NCBI RefSeq assembly: GCF_000153105.1
Contig: NZ_CH672377.1
Coordinates: 1,042,989 to 1,106,988, forward strand
DNA length: 64,000 nucleotides
Source of the DNA: Blastopirellula marina DSM 3645
GTDB lineage: Bacteria; Planctomycetota; Planctomycetia; Pirellulales; Pirellulaceae
Direction of reading: 5' to 3'
Part shown: in pieces, positions 42,853 through 52,408 of the stretch
Layout: every line of letters begins with the position of its first letter
Numbering within the stretch: the stretch's first letter is position 1
The notes under the pieces: generated by a model
What the model saw: only the letters and a program-made list of their open reading frames with translations
Databases searched by the model: none
Told to the model about the DNA's origin: nothing
Made by a program: the position numbers and the translations under genes

Positions 42853-43998
42853 CTAGACTTTTTGCCCGTCAACCATCTCTCGGAAGCGCTCGAACAGGTA
42901 CTCGCTGTCATGCGGACCGGCTGATGCTTCGGGATGGTACTGCACGCTGAACGCTTGCAGCGTCTTATGCCGCACACCGGCGACGGTGTTGTCGTTCAGA
43001 TTACGGTGGGTCACTTCTAGGCAATCAGGCAGCGACGCTTCGTCCACCGCGAATCCGTGGTTCTGCGAGGTGATCTCGACCTTGCCGGTCGTCACGTCTA
43101 ACACCGGTTGGTTGGCGCCGCGATGACCAAATTTCAGCTTGAACGTTTTGGCGCCGCAGGCCAGCGATAGCAGTTGATGCCCGAGACAAATGCCAAAGAT
43201 CGGCTTTTGGCCCAACAGGCCGCGGATCGTTTCGATCGGGCCGAGCAGCGGTTCGGGATCACCTGGACCATTCGATAGAAACACCGCGTCGGGATTCTGC
43301 GATAGCACTTCTTCTGCGGTCGCCGAGCCCGGCATGACCGTCACTTTGCAGCCCATGTCTTGCAGATGCCGCGGAATGTTCCACTTCATGCCGAAGTCGA
43401 GAGCCACCACGTGCAGATCAAGCTCGGTGCGCGATTTGTCAGCCCGGATCTTGTCTCCCATCTTCACCCAGGGACTCAGCTTTTCGGTCCAGCTCTGCCC
43501 TGCGGTCGGCATCACCTCTTTGACCAAGTCACGCCCCACCAGGCCGGCGCTGTTGCGAGCTTTTTCGACCAGCGACGCGTCATCCAGGTCAATGTTCGAG
43601 AGAACCCCCTTCATCGAGCCGCTACTGCGCAGGCGACGCACTAGCGCTCGGGTATCGATTCCCGATAGTCCGACAACGCCGTTTTGTTTCAGAAATTCGT
43701 CGAGCGACTGAGTTGAGCGAAAATTGCTCACACGACGGCTGCACTCGCGAACGATAAAGCCCGACATGTGCGTCTTGGCGCTCTCCATGTCTTCGGTGTT
43801 CACGCCGTAATTGCCGATCTGCGTGTATGTCATCGTCAAGATCTGACCACGATAGCTGGGATCTGTCAGGATCTCTTGGTAACCGGTCATCGACGTATTG
43901 AAGCAGACTTCGCCGTCGACTTCTCCTTCAGCCCCCAACGAACGTCCGGTAAAAACGGTTCCGTCTTCCAGCGCTAGTTTCGCGATTGGCTGCGTCAT
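42853..43998 (-). CDS. carA: Carbamoyl-phosphate synthase small subunit
   Basis: This 381-residue protein has the CPSase small-chain N-terminal domain (about 1-140; LEDGTVFTGRSLGAEGEV, SMTGYQEILTDPSY) and a C-terminal glutamine amidotransferase class I domain with catalytic Cys in GICLGHQLL (about residue 270) and His in VQYHPEASAGPHD. It supplies ammonia to the large subunit CarB for pyrimidine and arginine synthesis. carB is not in the window. Confidence 0.97.
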   Translation of the reverse strand: MTQPIAKLALEDGTVFTGRSLGAEGEVDGEVCFNTSMTGYQEILTDPSYRGQILTMTYTQIGNYGVNTEDMESAKTHMSGFIVRECSRRVSNFRSTQSLDEFLKQNGVVGLSGIDTRALVRRLRSSGSMKGVLSNIDLDDASLVEKARNSAGLVGRDLVKEVMPTAGQSWTEKLSPWVKMGDKIRADKSRTELDLHVVALDFGMKWNIPRHLQDMGCKVTVMPGSATAEEVLSQNPDAVFLSNGPGDPEPLLGPIETIRGLLGQKPIFGICLGHQLLSLACGAKTFKLKFGHRGANQPVLDVTTGKVEITSQNHGFAVDEASLPDCLEVTHRNLNDNTVAGVRHKTLQAFSVQYHPEASAGPHDSEYLFERFREMVDGQKV

Positions 43999-44110
43999 TG
44001 CGTTTGTCGTCAGATCTCTGCGGGTGAATCGAAAGCGAACTTTTTTTCTTAGCCGGTAAGGTCGATCTGTTCCGAACGATCGTCCGTGTTAAGCGTCGCT
44101 TAAAGTATTG

Positions 44111-44220
44111 ACATGCCGAAGCCCGATATCCATCAGTACGGCTGTGGGTCTCCGGGCTTCGGTCCGGACAGCCAATTTGGGAGGACTCTTGTTTCGGCGA
44201 GCGAGAGTCCTCCTTTTTTT
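44111..44220 (+). ncRNA. Candidate structured RNA with terminator, no known family
   Basis: The plus strand here has a 10-bp perfect stem CCGAAGCCCG (44116-44125) with CGGGCTTCGG (44153-44162), a loop GGCTGT (44140-44145) that can pair with ACAGCC (44168-44173) in a pseudoknot, and then a separate terminator GGGAGGACTCT/AGAGTCCTCC followed by seven T (44214-44220). No ORF fits, and the nearest downstream gene is antiparallel, so this looks like an independent short RNA rather than a leader. It resembles no riboswitch family I recognise. Confidence 0.55.
44179..44220 (+). terminator. Intrinsic terminator of candidate RNA
   Basis: GGAGGACTCT and AGAGTCCTCC form a 10-bp stem around TGTTTCGGCGAGCG, followed by TTTTTTT. 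Confidence 0.92.
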
Positions 44221-44320
44221 ATGCGCCGCGGGCGCAAATTTGGGTCATTATAGGAATCTCCGCTAGCTCCGGCTAGGACCAAGCTTGGTCTTCTCTTGCG
44301 AACCGGAAGAATCGGGCCCA

Positions 44321-44361
44321 AAAAAAGAAAAACGCCCTGAATCGGAGCCGATCCAAGGCGT
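44321..44361 (-). terminator. Intrinsic terminator after aminotransferase gene
   Basis: On the minus strand GACGCC-TTGGATCGG pairs with CCGATTCA-GGGCGT, followed by TTTTCTTTTTTT. Confidence 0.85.
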
Positions 44362-44393
44362 CATTTTACGGGAATTGCGGTCTGCGGCTTTTT

Positions 44394-45659
44394 TTAGCTC
44401 TCGAGAGTCGTCTCCGCGGTAACCAGCTCTTTTTCTTCGTGCTTCAAGCAGCGACCGATCTGCCGGACCGCCTGACGCAAGCGTTCTTCGTTTTCGACCA
44501 TCGCCATGCGGACATAGCCTTCGCCGCAAGGGCCAAACCCGCTGCCGGGGCTGACGGCGACATCACCCTTCTCGAGCAACATCATGGCGAAATCCATCGT
44601 GTTCATCCGCTGCATCCAGACGTCAGGCACCTTGGCCCAGACGAACATGCCGGCTTTGGGCGGCGTGACGCCCCAGCCGAGTCGCGTCAGACCATCGACC
44701 AGCACGTCACGGCGGCTCTCATAAATGCGGCTCTGTTCTTCGACGGCGGCGTCCCCTTCTCGCAGCGCGATGATCGCAGCGATCTGGATGGCCTGGAACA
44801 TGCCGTAATCGTAATAACCCTTGATCGTGGCGAGGCCTTTGATCATTTCGGCGTTGCCGGCACAAAAGCCGACGCGCCAGCCAGCCATGTTGTAGCCTTT
44901 GCTCATGGTCGTAAACTCAACGCCAACCGAAGACGCGCCGGGGGCCGACAGGAAGCTGGGGGGCTTGTAGCCGTCGAATGCAATATCGGCGTAGGCGAAG
45001 TCGCTGATCACCATAAAGCCATATCGCTTCGCCAGTTTCACGATCTCGACAAAGAACTCTGGCTCGACCGTTACCGTCGACGGATTGTGCGGGTAGCAAA
45101 TGATCAGCAGCTTTGGCTTCGGATAAAGATGCTCGCAGGTGTAGGCGATATTTTCGAGAAACTTCTCGCTATCTCCCACTTCCAACGCAATCACGTTGCC
45201 GGACGCCAGCGCCACGGCGTAGGTATGGACCGGAAAATAAGGCGCCGGCACGATTGCGGTGTCGCCAGGGCCCATCATCGCCAGACACATGTGCGAGAAC
45301 CCCTCTTTCGAACCGAGACAAGCGATAACTTCGCTTTCCGGATCGAGTCGGACCCCATACTTTTTCAGGTATTTGCCGGCGACTTCACGACGTAAGTTGC
45401 GGATGCCGTTTGACTTGCTATAGCCATGGTTGCGCTCGTCTTTCACCGCTTCGCACATCTTTTCCATGACGAATTCTTGCGGAGGATCGGACGGATTGCC
45501 CATCCCCAGATCGATCACGTCATGTCCGGCGACCCGCTTCTCGTATAACAAGGCGTTGATCCGACCGAACATATAGGGGGGCAAGCGGTAAACGCGCTGC
45601 GCATATTCGATCTTGAAAGGGGTCTCGCCGCCGATGGGGTGGCCGGATTCGGAGCTCAT
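44394..45659 (-). CDS. Class I/II PLP aminotransferase, AlaC-like
   Basis: The 421-residue enzyme has the fold-type I arrangement with the PLP lysine in [16 protein letters not shown] (about residue 245), NPS in CYPHNPS and the aromatic/Asp segment DFAYADIAF. The sequence most resembles AlaC/alanine transaminases or LL-diaminopimelate-like enzymes; the precise amino acid is unproven. Start is ATG 45659, preferred over an in-frame TTG three codons earlier. A terminator follows the stop on the minus strand. Confidence 0.9.
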   Translation of the reverse strand: MSSESGHPIGGETPFKIEYAQRVYRLPPYMFGRINALLYEKRVAGHDVIDLGMGNPSDPPQEFVMEKMCEAVKDERNHGYSKSNGIRNLRREVAGKYLKKYGVRLDPESEVIACLGSKEGFSHMCLAMMGPGDTAIVPAPYFPVHTYAVALASGNVIALEVGDSEKFLENIAYTCEHLYPKPKLLIICYPHNPSTVTVEPEFFVEIVKLAKRYGFMVISDFAYADIAFDGYKPPSFLSAPGASSVGVEFTTMSKGYNMAGWRVGFCAGNAEMIKGLATIKGYYDYGMFQAIQIAAIIALREGDAAVEEQSRIYESRRDVLVDGLTRLGWGVTPPKAGMFVWAKVPDVWMQRMNTMDFAMMLLEKGDVAVSPGSGFGPCGEGYVRMAMVENEERLRQAVRQIGRCLKHEEKELVTAETTLES

Positions 45660-45819
45660 GAGCTTCAACCTGAAAAACGCCGCTATAGCGGCAAATTGCG
45701 TAAATGGAAATCGAACGCAGAAACGTAATTCTAAGAATCGGCAACCGCGCAGGAAAGGACGACTAGAGCGGTGGATCGCCTGCGTAAACCATAGGTTCGC
45801 ACAGGGCTAGCAAAAAAGA

Positions 45820-45842
45820 AGCCCCAACCGGCGGTCGGGGCT
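45820..45842 (-). terminator. Intrinsic terminator after SurA-like gene
   Basis: AGCCCCGACC and GGTTGGGGCT form the stem around a GCC loop, followed by TCTTTTTT on the minus strand. Confidence 0.9.
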
Positions 45843-45879
45843 CCCAAGTTTTTGCAGAACTTCTGGAGAAGTCGCGGTT

Positions 45880-47742
45880 TTATCGAGTCGGTTGCTGTCG
45901 GGCGGCAGCTTCCAACTTTTTACCCATCTGGGTGGTGTTGGCCAGAAAATTGTCGATCTGGGCTTCTTCTTTTAACGCGTCAAACTGTTTCGCCATTTCT
46001 AGGCGAATCTTCTTTTCGTGAATGTCTTTGACCAGTTCGTCACGCACATCGTTGACATCGGTGATCGTCGGCTTGGTCCGCCCCATCGCTTTCAGGATCA
46101 GCGACTGACGACCAATGTTGACGATGCTCGACAATTCGCCCGGTTGCAGGCGAAACGCTTCTTCTTCGAGTTTGGGCTGACCGCCGTTACGGCGAATCGG
46201 CGGAACCTGGCCGTCATTGTTCTTCGAGACCGGCTCGATTGAGTACTGACGAGCCAATTCCCCAAAGAACTGCTCACTCGGATTTTTGCGGGCCATGTCC
46301 CAAACTTCCTGAGCACGACGTTGATTGTCGAGGACGATCGCTAAAACCTGGACTCGTTCGCCGTAGTTGGCTTCAAAGCCCTTCTGAATGTCTTCCTCCG
46401 AAACAATCACTTTGTCGGATACCAGCTTTTTCAGCGCGACCGTCGGCCAAACCGCGTCGCGAACATAGACTTCGACCGTGACGCTCTGTTCTTGGGTTAC
46501 TTCTTCCAGCCAGGCTTCGTAGTCCGGCGAACCATCTTCTTTCAAAAACCCATACGAATCAGCCGCGCGGCTGATTTCGTCATTCAGGTCCTGTTCAGTC
46601 ACTTCCAGATTCTTTGATTTGAGCGCTTGCTGCAGCAAACGGCGGTTGATTTCCCCTTCGAGAACGTCGATGCCGTGACGCGTGATGCACTCCTCTTGTA
46701 GTTCGTCCAGCATGATCTGCTGTCCGTTCAGCGTTGCGACAACGCCTGGATTCTGCTGACGCTTGGCTGGATCGCTCCAGATTTTTTCGACTTGCGCCTT
46801 TTCTTGCAGCTCTTCGTAGACATCGCCCGCCGAAGAACGGAGCTTTTGCTCACGGATCGCTTCGACCATCCGATTCTGGATTTCCGGCTGCTTCATGGGG
46901 TCAACTTCGGTCGGCGGCAAATGCGACTCGCACTTGAAAATCAGGTACTGACCGGCAATGAAGAGGACCTGCGAAACTTCGCCATCCTTCAAGGCGAAGA
47001 CCAGGCTTTCGACTTCCGGCGTCCCCATGTTCATGCGGATCGGCGGGATCAGGCCGCGAGCAGCGGCGCTGTTTGGATCTTCGGAGAAGTCCTTCGCCAT
47101 GTCGGCGAAAACATCGGGGTCGGCGGCCGCTTTGGCCCGTAACTCTTCGGCCAAAGCGCGATCGCTGACCGAAATCATGCGACACTTCACCTTGGGGCCA
47201 AATTCGGTTTGCCAGGCTTTGCTGAACTCTTCCTGGGTCACTTCCAGACGATCCGCAGCCAGCCGTCGTAATGCCATCGTCGGCCAGACGATGTCGCTGC
47301 GGTACTGAGCCGGCGAAACGTTTCGCTCATCTTTCAGCAGACCCAACCAGCGATCGACCGAGAGGCCAAACTTCTTGGCCGAGGCTTCGATTTCGGCGTC
47401 GATTTCGGTTTGTGTGATTTGAATGCCGCGTTTGTGACATTCTTCGGCGATCAAATGTTTGTTGATGACGCTTTCCAGCACTTCATCGCCAAAGCGGCGA
47501 GCCGCTTCGCGTCCCAGTTCATCGCGAGTAATCGGTTCGCGATTCACCACGGCGACCGTTTTGATTTGAGGCGCTGAGTTGCCTTGCGGCGCAACTCCCT
47601 TGGCGCCAACTTGCGGCTGTTGGGCCAAAGCGTCGTTTTCCCCGCCCAGGTTGCGAATGGCGATGACGCCAACGGCGACCAAAACGAAGCCGCCCGCAAT
47701 AATGGCCCAGGTTGTTCGATGGGCGTTTCGATACTCAGTCAC
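45880..47742 (-). CDS. Membrane-anchored double SurA/parvulin-like chaperone
   Basis: This 620-residue protein has one N-terminal transmembrane helix (about residues 11-31) and two tandem SurA-N/parvulin-like modules, at about 60-290 and 330-590. Each contains a VVNREPIT- or TLNGQQIM-type opening, a VWPTMALRRLAADRLEVT-like helix and a PPI-type domain with an F(A/E)L..GE(V/L)S segment. A role in folding or quality control of exported proteins is inferred. The start is GTG with a perfect AAGGAGG seven bases upstream. The internal duplication and membrane anchor suggest periplasmic PPIase D-like function. Confidence 0.87.
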   Translation of the reverse strand: MTEYRNAHRTTWAIIAGGFVLVAVGVIAIRNLGGENDALAQQPQVGAKGVAPQGNSAPQIKTVAVVNREPITRDELGREAARRFGDEVLESVINKHLIAEECHKRGIQITQTEIDAEIEASAKKFGLSVDRWLGLLKDERNVSPAQYRSDIVWPTMALRRLAADRLEVTQEEFSKAWQTEFGPKVKCRMISVSDRALAEELRAKAAADPDVFADMAKDFSEDPNSAAARGLIPPIRMNMGTPEVESLVFALKDGEVSQVLFIAGQYLIFKCESHLPPTEVDPMKQPEIQNRMVEAIREQKLRSSAGDVYEELQEKAQVEKIWSDPAKRQQNPGVVATLNGQQIMLDELQEECITRHGIDVLEGEINRRLLQQALKSKNLEVTEQDLNDEISRAADSYGFLKEDGSPDYEAWLEEVTQEQSVTVEVYVRDAVWPTVALKKLVSDKVIVSEEDIQKGFEANYGERVQVLAIVLDNQRRAQEVWDMARKNPSEQFFGELARQYSIEPVSKNNDGQVPPIRRNGGQPKLEEEAFRLQPGELSSIVNIGRQSLILKAMGRTKPTITDVNDVRDELVKDIHEKKIRLEMAKQFDALKEEAQIDNFLANTTQMGKKLEAAARQQPTR

Positions 47743-47881
47743 ACTCGCCTCCTTGCTACTGCCAAAAATCGATCGATTTTTTCTAAAGTTTGCATCCGTG
47801 CAGGTCGATCCCTAATAAGTTAGGGCGCGGGAATATAAACCTCATTTTGGCTGGGGTCAAGATCGATCCAATCGCCCAACA

Positions 47882-47912
47882 AAAAAGGACGACATGAATG
47901 CTCACGTCGTCC
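47882..47912 (-). terminator. Intrinsic terminator after glycerophosphodiesterase gene
   Basis: GGACGAC and GTCGTCC pair around GTGAGCATTCAT and are followed by TTTTTTG on the minus strand. Confidence 0.9.
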
Positions 47913-47943
47913 TGTCTATCTCTTCTAAAGTGCTAGCAGCAGC

Positions 47944-48789
47944 TTACTTGCGAATTGCAGCTCCGATCTCACCGGGTCGGTCGGTAATGATTCCGTCGAC
48001 CCCGATTGCAACCAACTCTTTCGCTTGCTGCGTGTTATTGACGGTGTACACGAACAGCTTCTTCCCATGCTTGTGAACCATCTCCGCCGCCGCGCGGTCG
48101 ACGAACTTGGCGTTCCACGCGATCACGTCCACTTTGTCGACGATCGGCGCGATCCGTTTGGCGGTCAGCGCATCGGATCCGAGCGCGGCGATCGCTAGGG
48201 AGGGCTCTAATTCATGACAACGAGCGACAAACTCCCAGTCAAATGACTGCACGACAAGCTTGTCCGTCCAGTCGCGTGCTTTAAGCAATTGGATCAGCGA
48301 CTCCGCATCTCCCTCTTTGTGTTCGATCAGCGTCACGCTTCCTGCTTGGATCGCTTCGATCGCTTGATCCAGCTTTGGCAAATGGACGCCGGCGAACTTG
48401 GCGTCAAACCATGATCCGGCGTCCAGCGAAGCGATGTCGGCCCAATTCTTGGCGGCGATCTTCGTCTTCTTGGCGTTCCACTGTTGATTGGCGTTGGTCG
48501 TACGGTCGTACGTTTTATCGTGAATGCAAAACGGCGTTTTGTCGGCGCTCAGGTAATAGTCGAGTTCGACCAGGTCGGCCTTCTGCTCGATCGCGAGTTG
48601 AAACGAGGGAATCGTGTTCTCTGGAGCAAAAGCGCACGCGCCGCGGTGGCCAATCACCAGCGGTTCTGTGGTGTCGAGGATGCGATTCACCCTGGCGTCT
48701 CCCGCCGATAGTTCGGCCTGAAAACCAAAGCCGCCGGCGATCACCGCGGCCAGAACAACCAATAAAGCGTGTCGACCAATTCGAAGCAT
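47944..48789 (-). CDS. Secreted glycerophosphodiester phosphodiesterase
   Basis: The 281-residue protein starts with a signal peptide (MLRIGRHALLVVLAAVIAG) and a GDPD domain with the catalytic HRGACAFAPENT (H at about residue 45), EKADLVELD-type metal residues in VELDYYLSADKTPFCIHDKTYDRTT, and LIEHKEGD. It cleaves glycerophosphodiesters to glycerol-3-phosphate and an alcohol. The ATG at 48789 has AGGGA upstream and is preferred to a GTG seven codons earlier. It follows frr but a terminator stands between them. Confidence 0.93.
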   Translation of the reverse strand: MLRIGRHALLVVLAAVIAGGFGFQAELSAGDARVNRILDTTEPLVIGHRGACAFAPENTIPSFQLAIEQKADLVELDYYLSADKTPFCIHDKTYDRTTNANQQWNAKKTKIAAKNWADIASLDAGSWFDAKFAGVHLPKLDQAIEAIQAGSVTLIEHKEGDAESLIQLLKARDWTDKLVVQSFDWEFVARCHELEPSLAIAALGSDALTAKRIAPIVDKVDVIAWNAKFVDRAAAEMVHKHGKKLFVYTVNNTQQAKELVAIGVDGIITDRPGEIGAAIRK

Positions 48790-48821
48790 CACGTCCCTTA
48801 CAACTTTCACAAGCAGCCTAC

Positions 48822-48855
48822 AAAAAAGGTCGCGTACGCTTGTGCGACACGACCT
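48822..48855 (-). terminator. Intrinsic terminator after frr
   Basis: AGGTCG and CGACCT close a stem of about 11 pairs with internal loop, followed by TTTTTTG on the minus strand. Confidence 0.85.
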
Positions 48856-48884
48856 GGGAGAATCTTTCTATTTTAAGTGGGAAG

Positions 48885-49445
48885 CTAGCCTTCCATCACT
48901 TCGGTTTCCCGAGTCTTGGCCAATTCGGCCACTTTTTCCTCAAACTTTTTTGTGAGCTCCTGCACTTCGTTCTTGATATCGTCCCGAATATCTTCGCCGA
49001 TCTCTTTGTTCTTTTCGGCGGTTTCAGCCGACTTATTCGAGTCGCGACGAACGTTGCGGATCGAGACCTTCGCTTCTTCCGATAGTTCCTTGATGCGTGA
49101 AACCAGCTTTTTGCGAACTTCGGTCGACAACGCAGGGACGTTCAAGCGAATTACGCGGCCGTCACTTTGGGGCGCCATGCCCAAGTCGCTGGCGACAATC
49201 GCTTTTTCGATGTCTTTGATCGCACCGGTGTCGTAAGGGCGAATCAGCAATTGAGTCGGTTCCGGCACGCTGACCGAAGCGATTTGCTTGATCGGTTGCA
49301 GCGAACCATAGACTTCGACGCGCAGCGAATCGACCAGGCCAGGATTGGCGCGGCCCGTCCGAATGCCAGAGAGATTGTGCTTGAGATGCTCGATCGCCTT
49401 CTCCATGCGATCTTCCGCTTCGGTCGTAATGTTGTCAGCGCTCAT
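48885..49445 (-). CDS. frr: Ribosome recycling factor
   Basis: At 186 residues it has the normal length. The opening TEAEDRMEKAIEHLKHNLSGIRTGRANPGLVD and the segment RVEVYGSLQPIKQIASV are diagnostic of RRF, which splits the post-termination ribosome with EF-G. It is the last gene of the rpsB-tsf-pyrH-frr cluster. Confidence 0.98.
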   Translation of the reverse strand: MSADNITTEAEDRMEKAIEHLKHNLSGIRTGRANPGLVDSLRVEVYGSLQPIKQIASVSVPEPTQLLIRPYDTGAIKDIEKAIVASDLGMAPQSDGRVIRLNVPALSTEVRKKLVSRIKELSEEAKVSIRNVRRDSNKSAETAEKNKEIGEDIRDDIKNEVQELTKKFEEKVAELAKTRETEVMEG

Positions 49446-49762
49446 GGCTCAGTCCCACGATTGAATTTGTTGTTGCCAGCAGACTAGCGCAGCGCGACGC
49501 GCCGCAACTAATCTTCATAAGGCTACCTTACTTTAGCCCCGAAGAAAATATGCGGCCCGTTCTCGCTTTCACTTCGTCGCTGCAGGATGCAGAGAGGGAG
49601 ATGCGGATCGCTACTTTGGGCTGGTCCGGCGTCGCCGCGCGCATTTTCGCGGCTTGCTCTTCGCACCCGCGAAGAGACAATTTCGACCTTCATTCCAACA
49701 AACTAGGCCGTTAGCGGAGCTGCCGCAAAATGTTAGACGCGGCGACGAAGCTAGTTTGGTCC
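49446..49762. other. Intergenic region between pyrH and frr
   Basis: About 315 bases separate pyrH and frr, more than usual in this cluster. I see no supported ORF and no clear terminator; the sequence is GC-rich with several short inverted repeats. A promoter for frr may sit here. Confidence 0.4.
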
Positions 49763-50518
49763 TTAGTTGACCGGCTCTAGCTCTGGCGAGATCAATGTTC
49801 CAACATGGTCGCCGCAAACAGCACGCTGGATGTTGCCATCGGTTCGGTAGTTAAACACTAAGATCGGCATGCCATGTTCTCGGCAATGCGTAATCGCGGT
49901 CGAATCCATGACTCGCAGATTTTGGGCCTGAACCGTGGCGAAATCGAGATTGCGATAGAAAATCGCGTGCGGATTTTTCTCCGGATCGTCGCTATAGACG
50001 CCGTCGACTCGAGTCGCTTTCATCAAGATGTCCGCTTCCAACTCCAGCGCTCGCTGAGCGGCTGCGGTGTCGGTCGTCACAAAGGGACTGCCGGTTCCGG
50101 CGGCCAAGATGACGATGCGACCTTTTTCGAGATGACGCTTGGCTCGGCGACGAATGTAGGGCTCCGCGACTCCGTCCATCCGGATCGCCGTGGTCAGCCG
50201 CGTTTCGCAGCCAAGCGACTCAAGAGCGTCTTGCAGCGCCAGACCGTTGATCACCGTCGCGAGCATCCCCATATAGTGGGCCGTCGCTTCTTGGATCATG
50301 GCGCTTTCGTTTTTGAACTGGGCGCCGCGGAGGATATTCCCCCCGCCGATCACTACCGCGATCTGGCATCCCAGTTTCGACGCTAGATGGATTTGCTTCG
50401 AGATATGAACGACTTCGTCCATACTGATCCCTCGTTCGCCGGCGTGGGAAAAGCTTTCGCCTGAGAGTTTCAGGACAATTCGCGTGTATTGTGGCGTGGA
50501 ACAGTCAGATTGGGTCAT
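49763..50518 (-). CDS. pyrH: Uridylate kinase
   Basis: The 251-residue enzyme shows the UMP kinase core: [11 protein letters not shown] near residue 13, [11 protein letters not shown] near 55, [23 protein letters not shown] near 140 and [14 protein letters not shown] near 170. It phosphorylates UMP to UDP. It lies between tsf and frr in the conserved translation cluster. Confidence 0.98.
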   Translation of the reverse strand: MTQSDCSTPQYTRIVLKLSGESFSHAGERGISMDEVVHISKQIHLASKLGCQIAVVIGGGNILRGAQFKNESAMIQEATAHYMGMLATVINGLALQDALESLGCETRLTTAIRMDGVAEPYIRRRAKRHLEKGRIVILAAGTGSPFVTTDTAAAQRALELEADILMKATRVDGVYSDDPEKNPHAIFYRNLDFATVQAQNLRVMDSTAITHCREHGMPILVFNYRTDGNIQRAVCGDHVGTLISPELEPVN

Positions 50519-50640
50519 GCGGCGAACCTTGGCAATTTGAATGGGAGAAGCCCAATTCGTCGACGGAATTCTACCGGAAACGTCGCTGGCCGCACAGCAG
50601 ATGCGTCAGGTTTGATGGATCCCAGGTGCGTCAAGAACGA

Positions 50641-50672
50641 AAAGAGCCCTGCTACAGCGAGCAGGGCTCTTT
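50641..50672 (-). terminator. Terminator between tsf and pyrH
   Basis: AAAGAGCCCTGC and GCAGGGCTCTTT form a 12-bp perfect stem around TACAGCGA-type loop. It is T-rich at both ends, so it may work on both strands, and it separates tsf from pyrH. Confidence 0.85.
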
Positions 50673-50702
50673 AAATTTTCAGGGACAAAATCGCGAGAGA
50701 GT

Positions 50703-51551
50703 CTAGCCTTCCGACTGATCTCCTTCGCCCAATTGCCAGTGAACGAAGCGTTTGACCTTCATTCCCTTTTCTTTGGCGTAATTTCCGACCGATTGCTTGT
50801 CGTCTTTAACAAACGGCTGTTCAAGCAGAACCGACTCGGCGTAGAAGTTACGCAAGCGACCTTCGACCATCTTTTCGATGATCTTGTCCGGCTTGCCTTC
50901 GTTGCGAGCCGCTTCGGTCAAAATCGAGCGTTCGTTTTCGACAACTTTCGGATCGAGTTCATCGACATTCAACGCCGAAGGACGCATCGCCGCGATATGC
51001 ATCGAAACGTCTTTGGCCGTCTCGCTGTCGCCGCCTTCGACTTCGATCAACACGCCGGCAACCGTCGAGCTGTTGTGGCTGTATCCGCCGGTCGGAGCAT
51101 CGATCCGGATCATCCGGCCGATGTTGAAGACTTCACGAACGCGATTGAACAGGTCGAGCTTCAGTTCGCCAAGAGTCGTGCCTGGCTTGATGGTCGACGG
51201 TTGAGCGAGCAACTCCTCAGGGGTCGCAGCGCCCGGCCCTTCGGCCAAGACCTTCGCCATGTCTTCCGCGAGCAGAATGAAATCTTCGAGCTGGGTGACC
51301 GAGGCGCTTTCGCACTTCAGTTCGACCATGGCGCCGACGCCGTTTTCGAAGTCCGCGAAGACGCCGAAGCGACCAAATTCGGTCACGCGGTCTTGACGCT
51401 TACCTTCGATGGCGACGCCGTTTTCGCGCAACCAGCGGATCGCGCCTTCTTCGTCGCCGCTGGTTTCGACCAGCGCCTTTTTACATTCCATCATGGGAAG
51501 TCCGGTTTTTTCGCGGAGTGACTTTACCGCAGCCGCCGAAATTCCAGCCAT
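50703..51551 (-). CDS. tsf: Elongation factor Ts
   Basis: The 282-residue protein opens with the EF-Ts N-terminal domain (AAAVKSLREKTGLPMMECKKAL) and continues with the core, including GVGAMVELKCESASV. It recycles EF-Tu by nucleotide exchange. CGGAG precedes the ATG. It follows rpsB with about 107 bases between. Confidence 0.98.
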   Translation of the reverse strand: MAGISAAAVKSLREKTGLPMMECKKALVETSGDEEGAIRWLRENGVAIEGKRQDRVTEFGRFGVFADFENGVGAMVELKCESASVTQLEDFILLAEDMAKVLAEGPGAATPEELLAQPSTIKPGTTLGELKLDLFNRVREVFNIGRMIRIDAPTGGYSHNSSTVAGVLIEVEGGDSETAKDVSMHIAAMRPSALNVDELDPKVVENERSILTEAARNEGKPDKIIEKMVEGRLRNFYAESVLLEQPFVKDDKQSVGNYAKEKGMKVKRFVHWQLGEGDQSEG

Positions 51552-51658
51552 ATCAGATTCTCCGAGATTTAGTCGGTGTCAGAATTTAAGTTCACAATAG
51601 CGGGAAGGAGGTTCTATCCGCTTCCCCTGAATCTTTGATGAACGAGCCGCGATTCGCG

Positions 51659-52408
51659 TTACGAAGCAGGGACTGCGTCTTTACCCTTCATCGCGACGTT
51701 GTGCTTGCCGTCGAGAACCGCGTCCGCCAAATGTTTGGTGAACAGTTCGATCGAGCGGATACCGTCATCGTTGCCCGGCACCGGCAAATCGATCTCATCC
51801 GGATCGCAGTCGGTATCAGTCAACGCAACCGTCGTGATTCCCAGCGAGTGGGCTTCGCGAATCGCATTCTTTTCTTTCTTCGGATCGACGATCACCAACG
51901 TTTCGGGCAGGCGATTCATCGTACGCAAACCGTTGAGGTTGCGGTACATCTTGCGATATTCGCGGGCGAGCGAAGACTGCATCTTCTTCGAGTATTTCGA
52001 GAGCTCGTCCCCTTCCAAGATTCGTTCCAGCTCTTCCAGACGGGTTAAGCGGCTACGAATCGTGCGGAAGTTGGTGAGCGTACCACCAAGCCAACGCTCG
52101 TTAATGAACGGCATGCCGCAGCGCTCGGCTTCACGTTCAATCGAGGCGCCGGCCTGACGCTTGGTGCCGACAAACAACACCAGCGAGCCCCCTTCGGAGA
52201 CTTGGGTCAGGTACTTTTTGGCTCGCAGCAGACCGCGAATCGTTTCGCGGACGTCGATGATATGGATCTGGTTCTTTTTGGCGTAGATATACGGCGCCAT
52301 CTTCGGGTTCCACCGGCTGGTACGGTGACCATAGTGAATACCCGATTCGACCAGTTCTTTGATGACGGAGTTTGCACTACCGTCTTTCACTGCACCATCA
52401 GTAGACAT
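51659..52408 (-). CDS. rpsB: 30S ribosomal protein S2
   Basis: The 249-residue protein has the S2 hallmarks: ELVESGIHYGHRTSRWNPKM near residue 15, LVLFVGTKRQAG near 75, ERWLGGTLTNFRTI near 104 and the C-terminal PDEIDLPVPGNDD segment. It opens the rpsB-tsf-pyrH-frr cluster. AAAGGA precedes the ATG. Confidence 0.98.
   Translation of the reverse strand: MSTDGAVKDGSANSVIKELVESGIHYGHRTSRWNPKMAPYIYAKKNQIHIIDVRETIRGLLRAKKYLTQVSEGGSLVLFVGTKRQAGASIEREAERCGMPFINERWLGGTLTNFRTIRSRLTRLEELERILEGDELSKYSKKMQSSLAREYRKMYRNLNGLRTMNRLPETLVIVDPKKEKNAIREAHSLGITTVALTDTDCDPDEIDLPVPGNDDGIRSIELFTKHLADAVLDGKHNVAMKGKDAVPAS

Noticed and set aside
44179-44220. Attenuator controlling the aminotransferase gene
   Set aside because: The terminator and T-tract face the plus strand, whereas the aminotransferase and carA genes are on the minus strand.
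50733-51521. 262-residue plus-strand ORF opposite tsf
   Set aside because: tsf is unambiguous, and the antisense ORF has low-complexity Phe/Asp/Arg-rich sequence typical of shadow frames.
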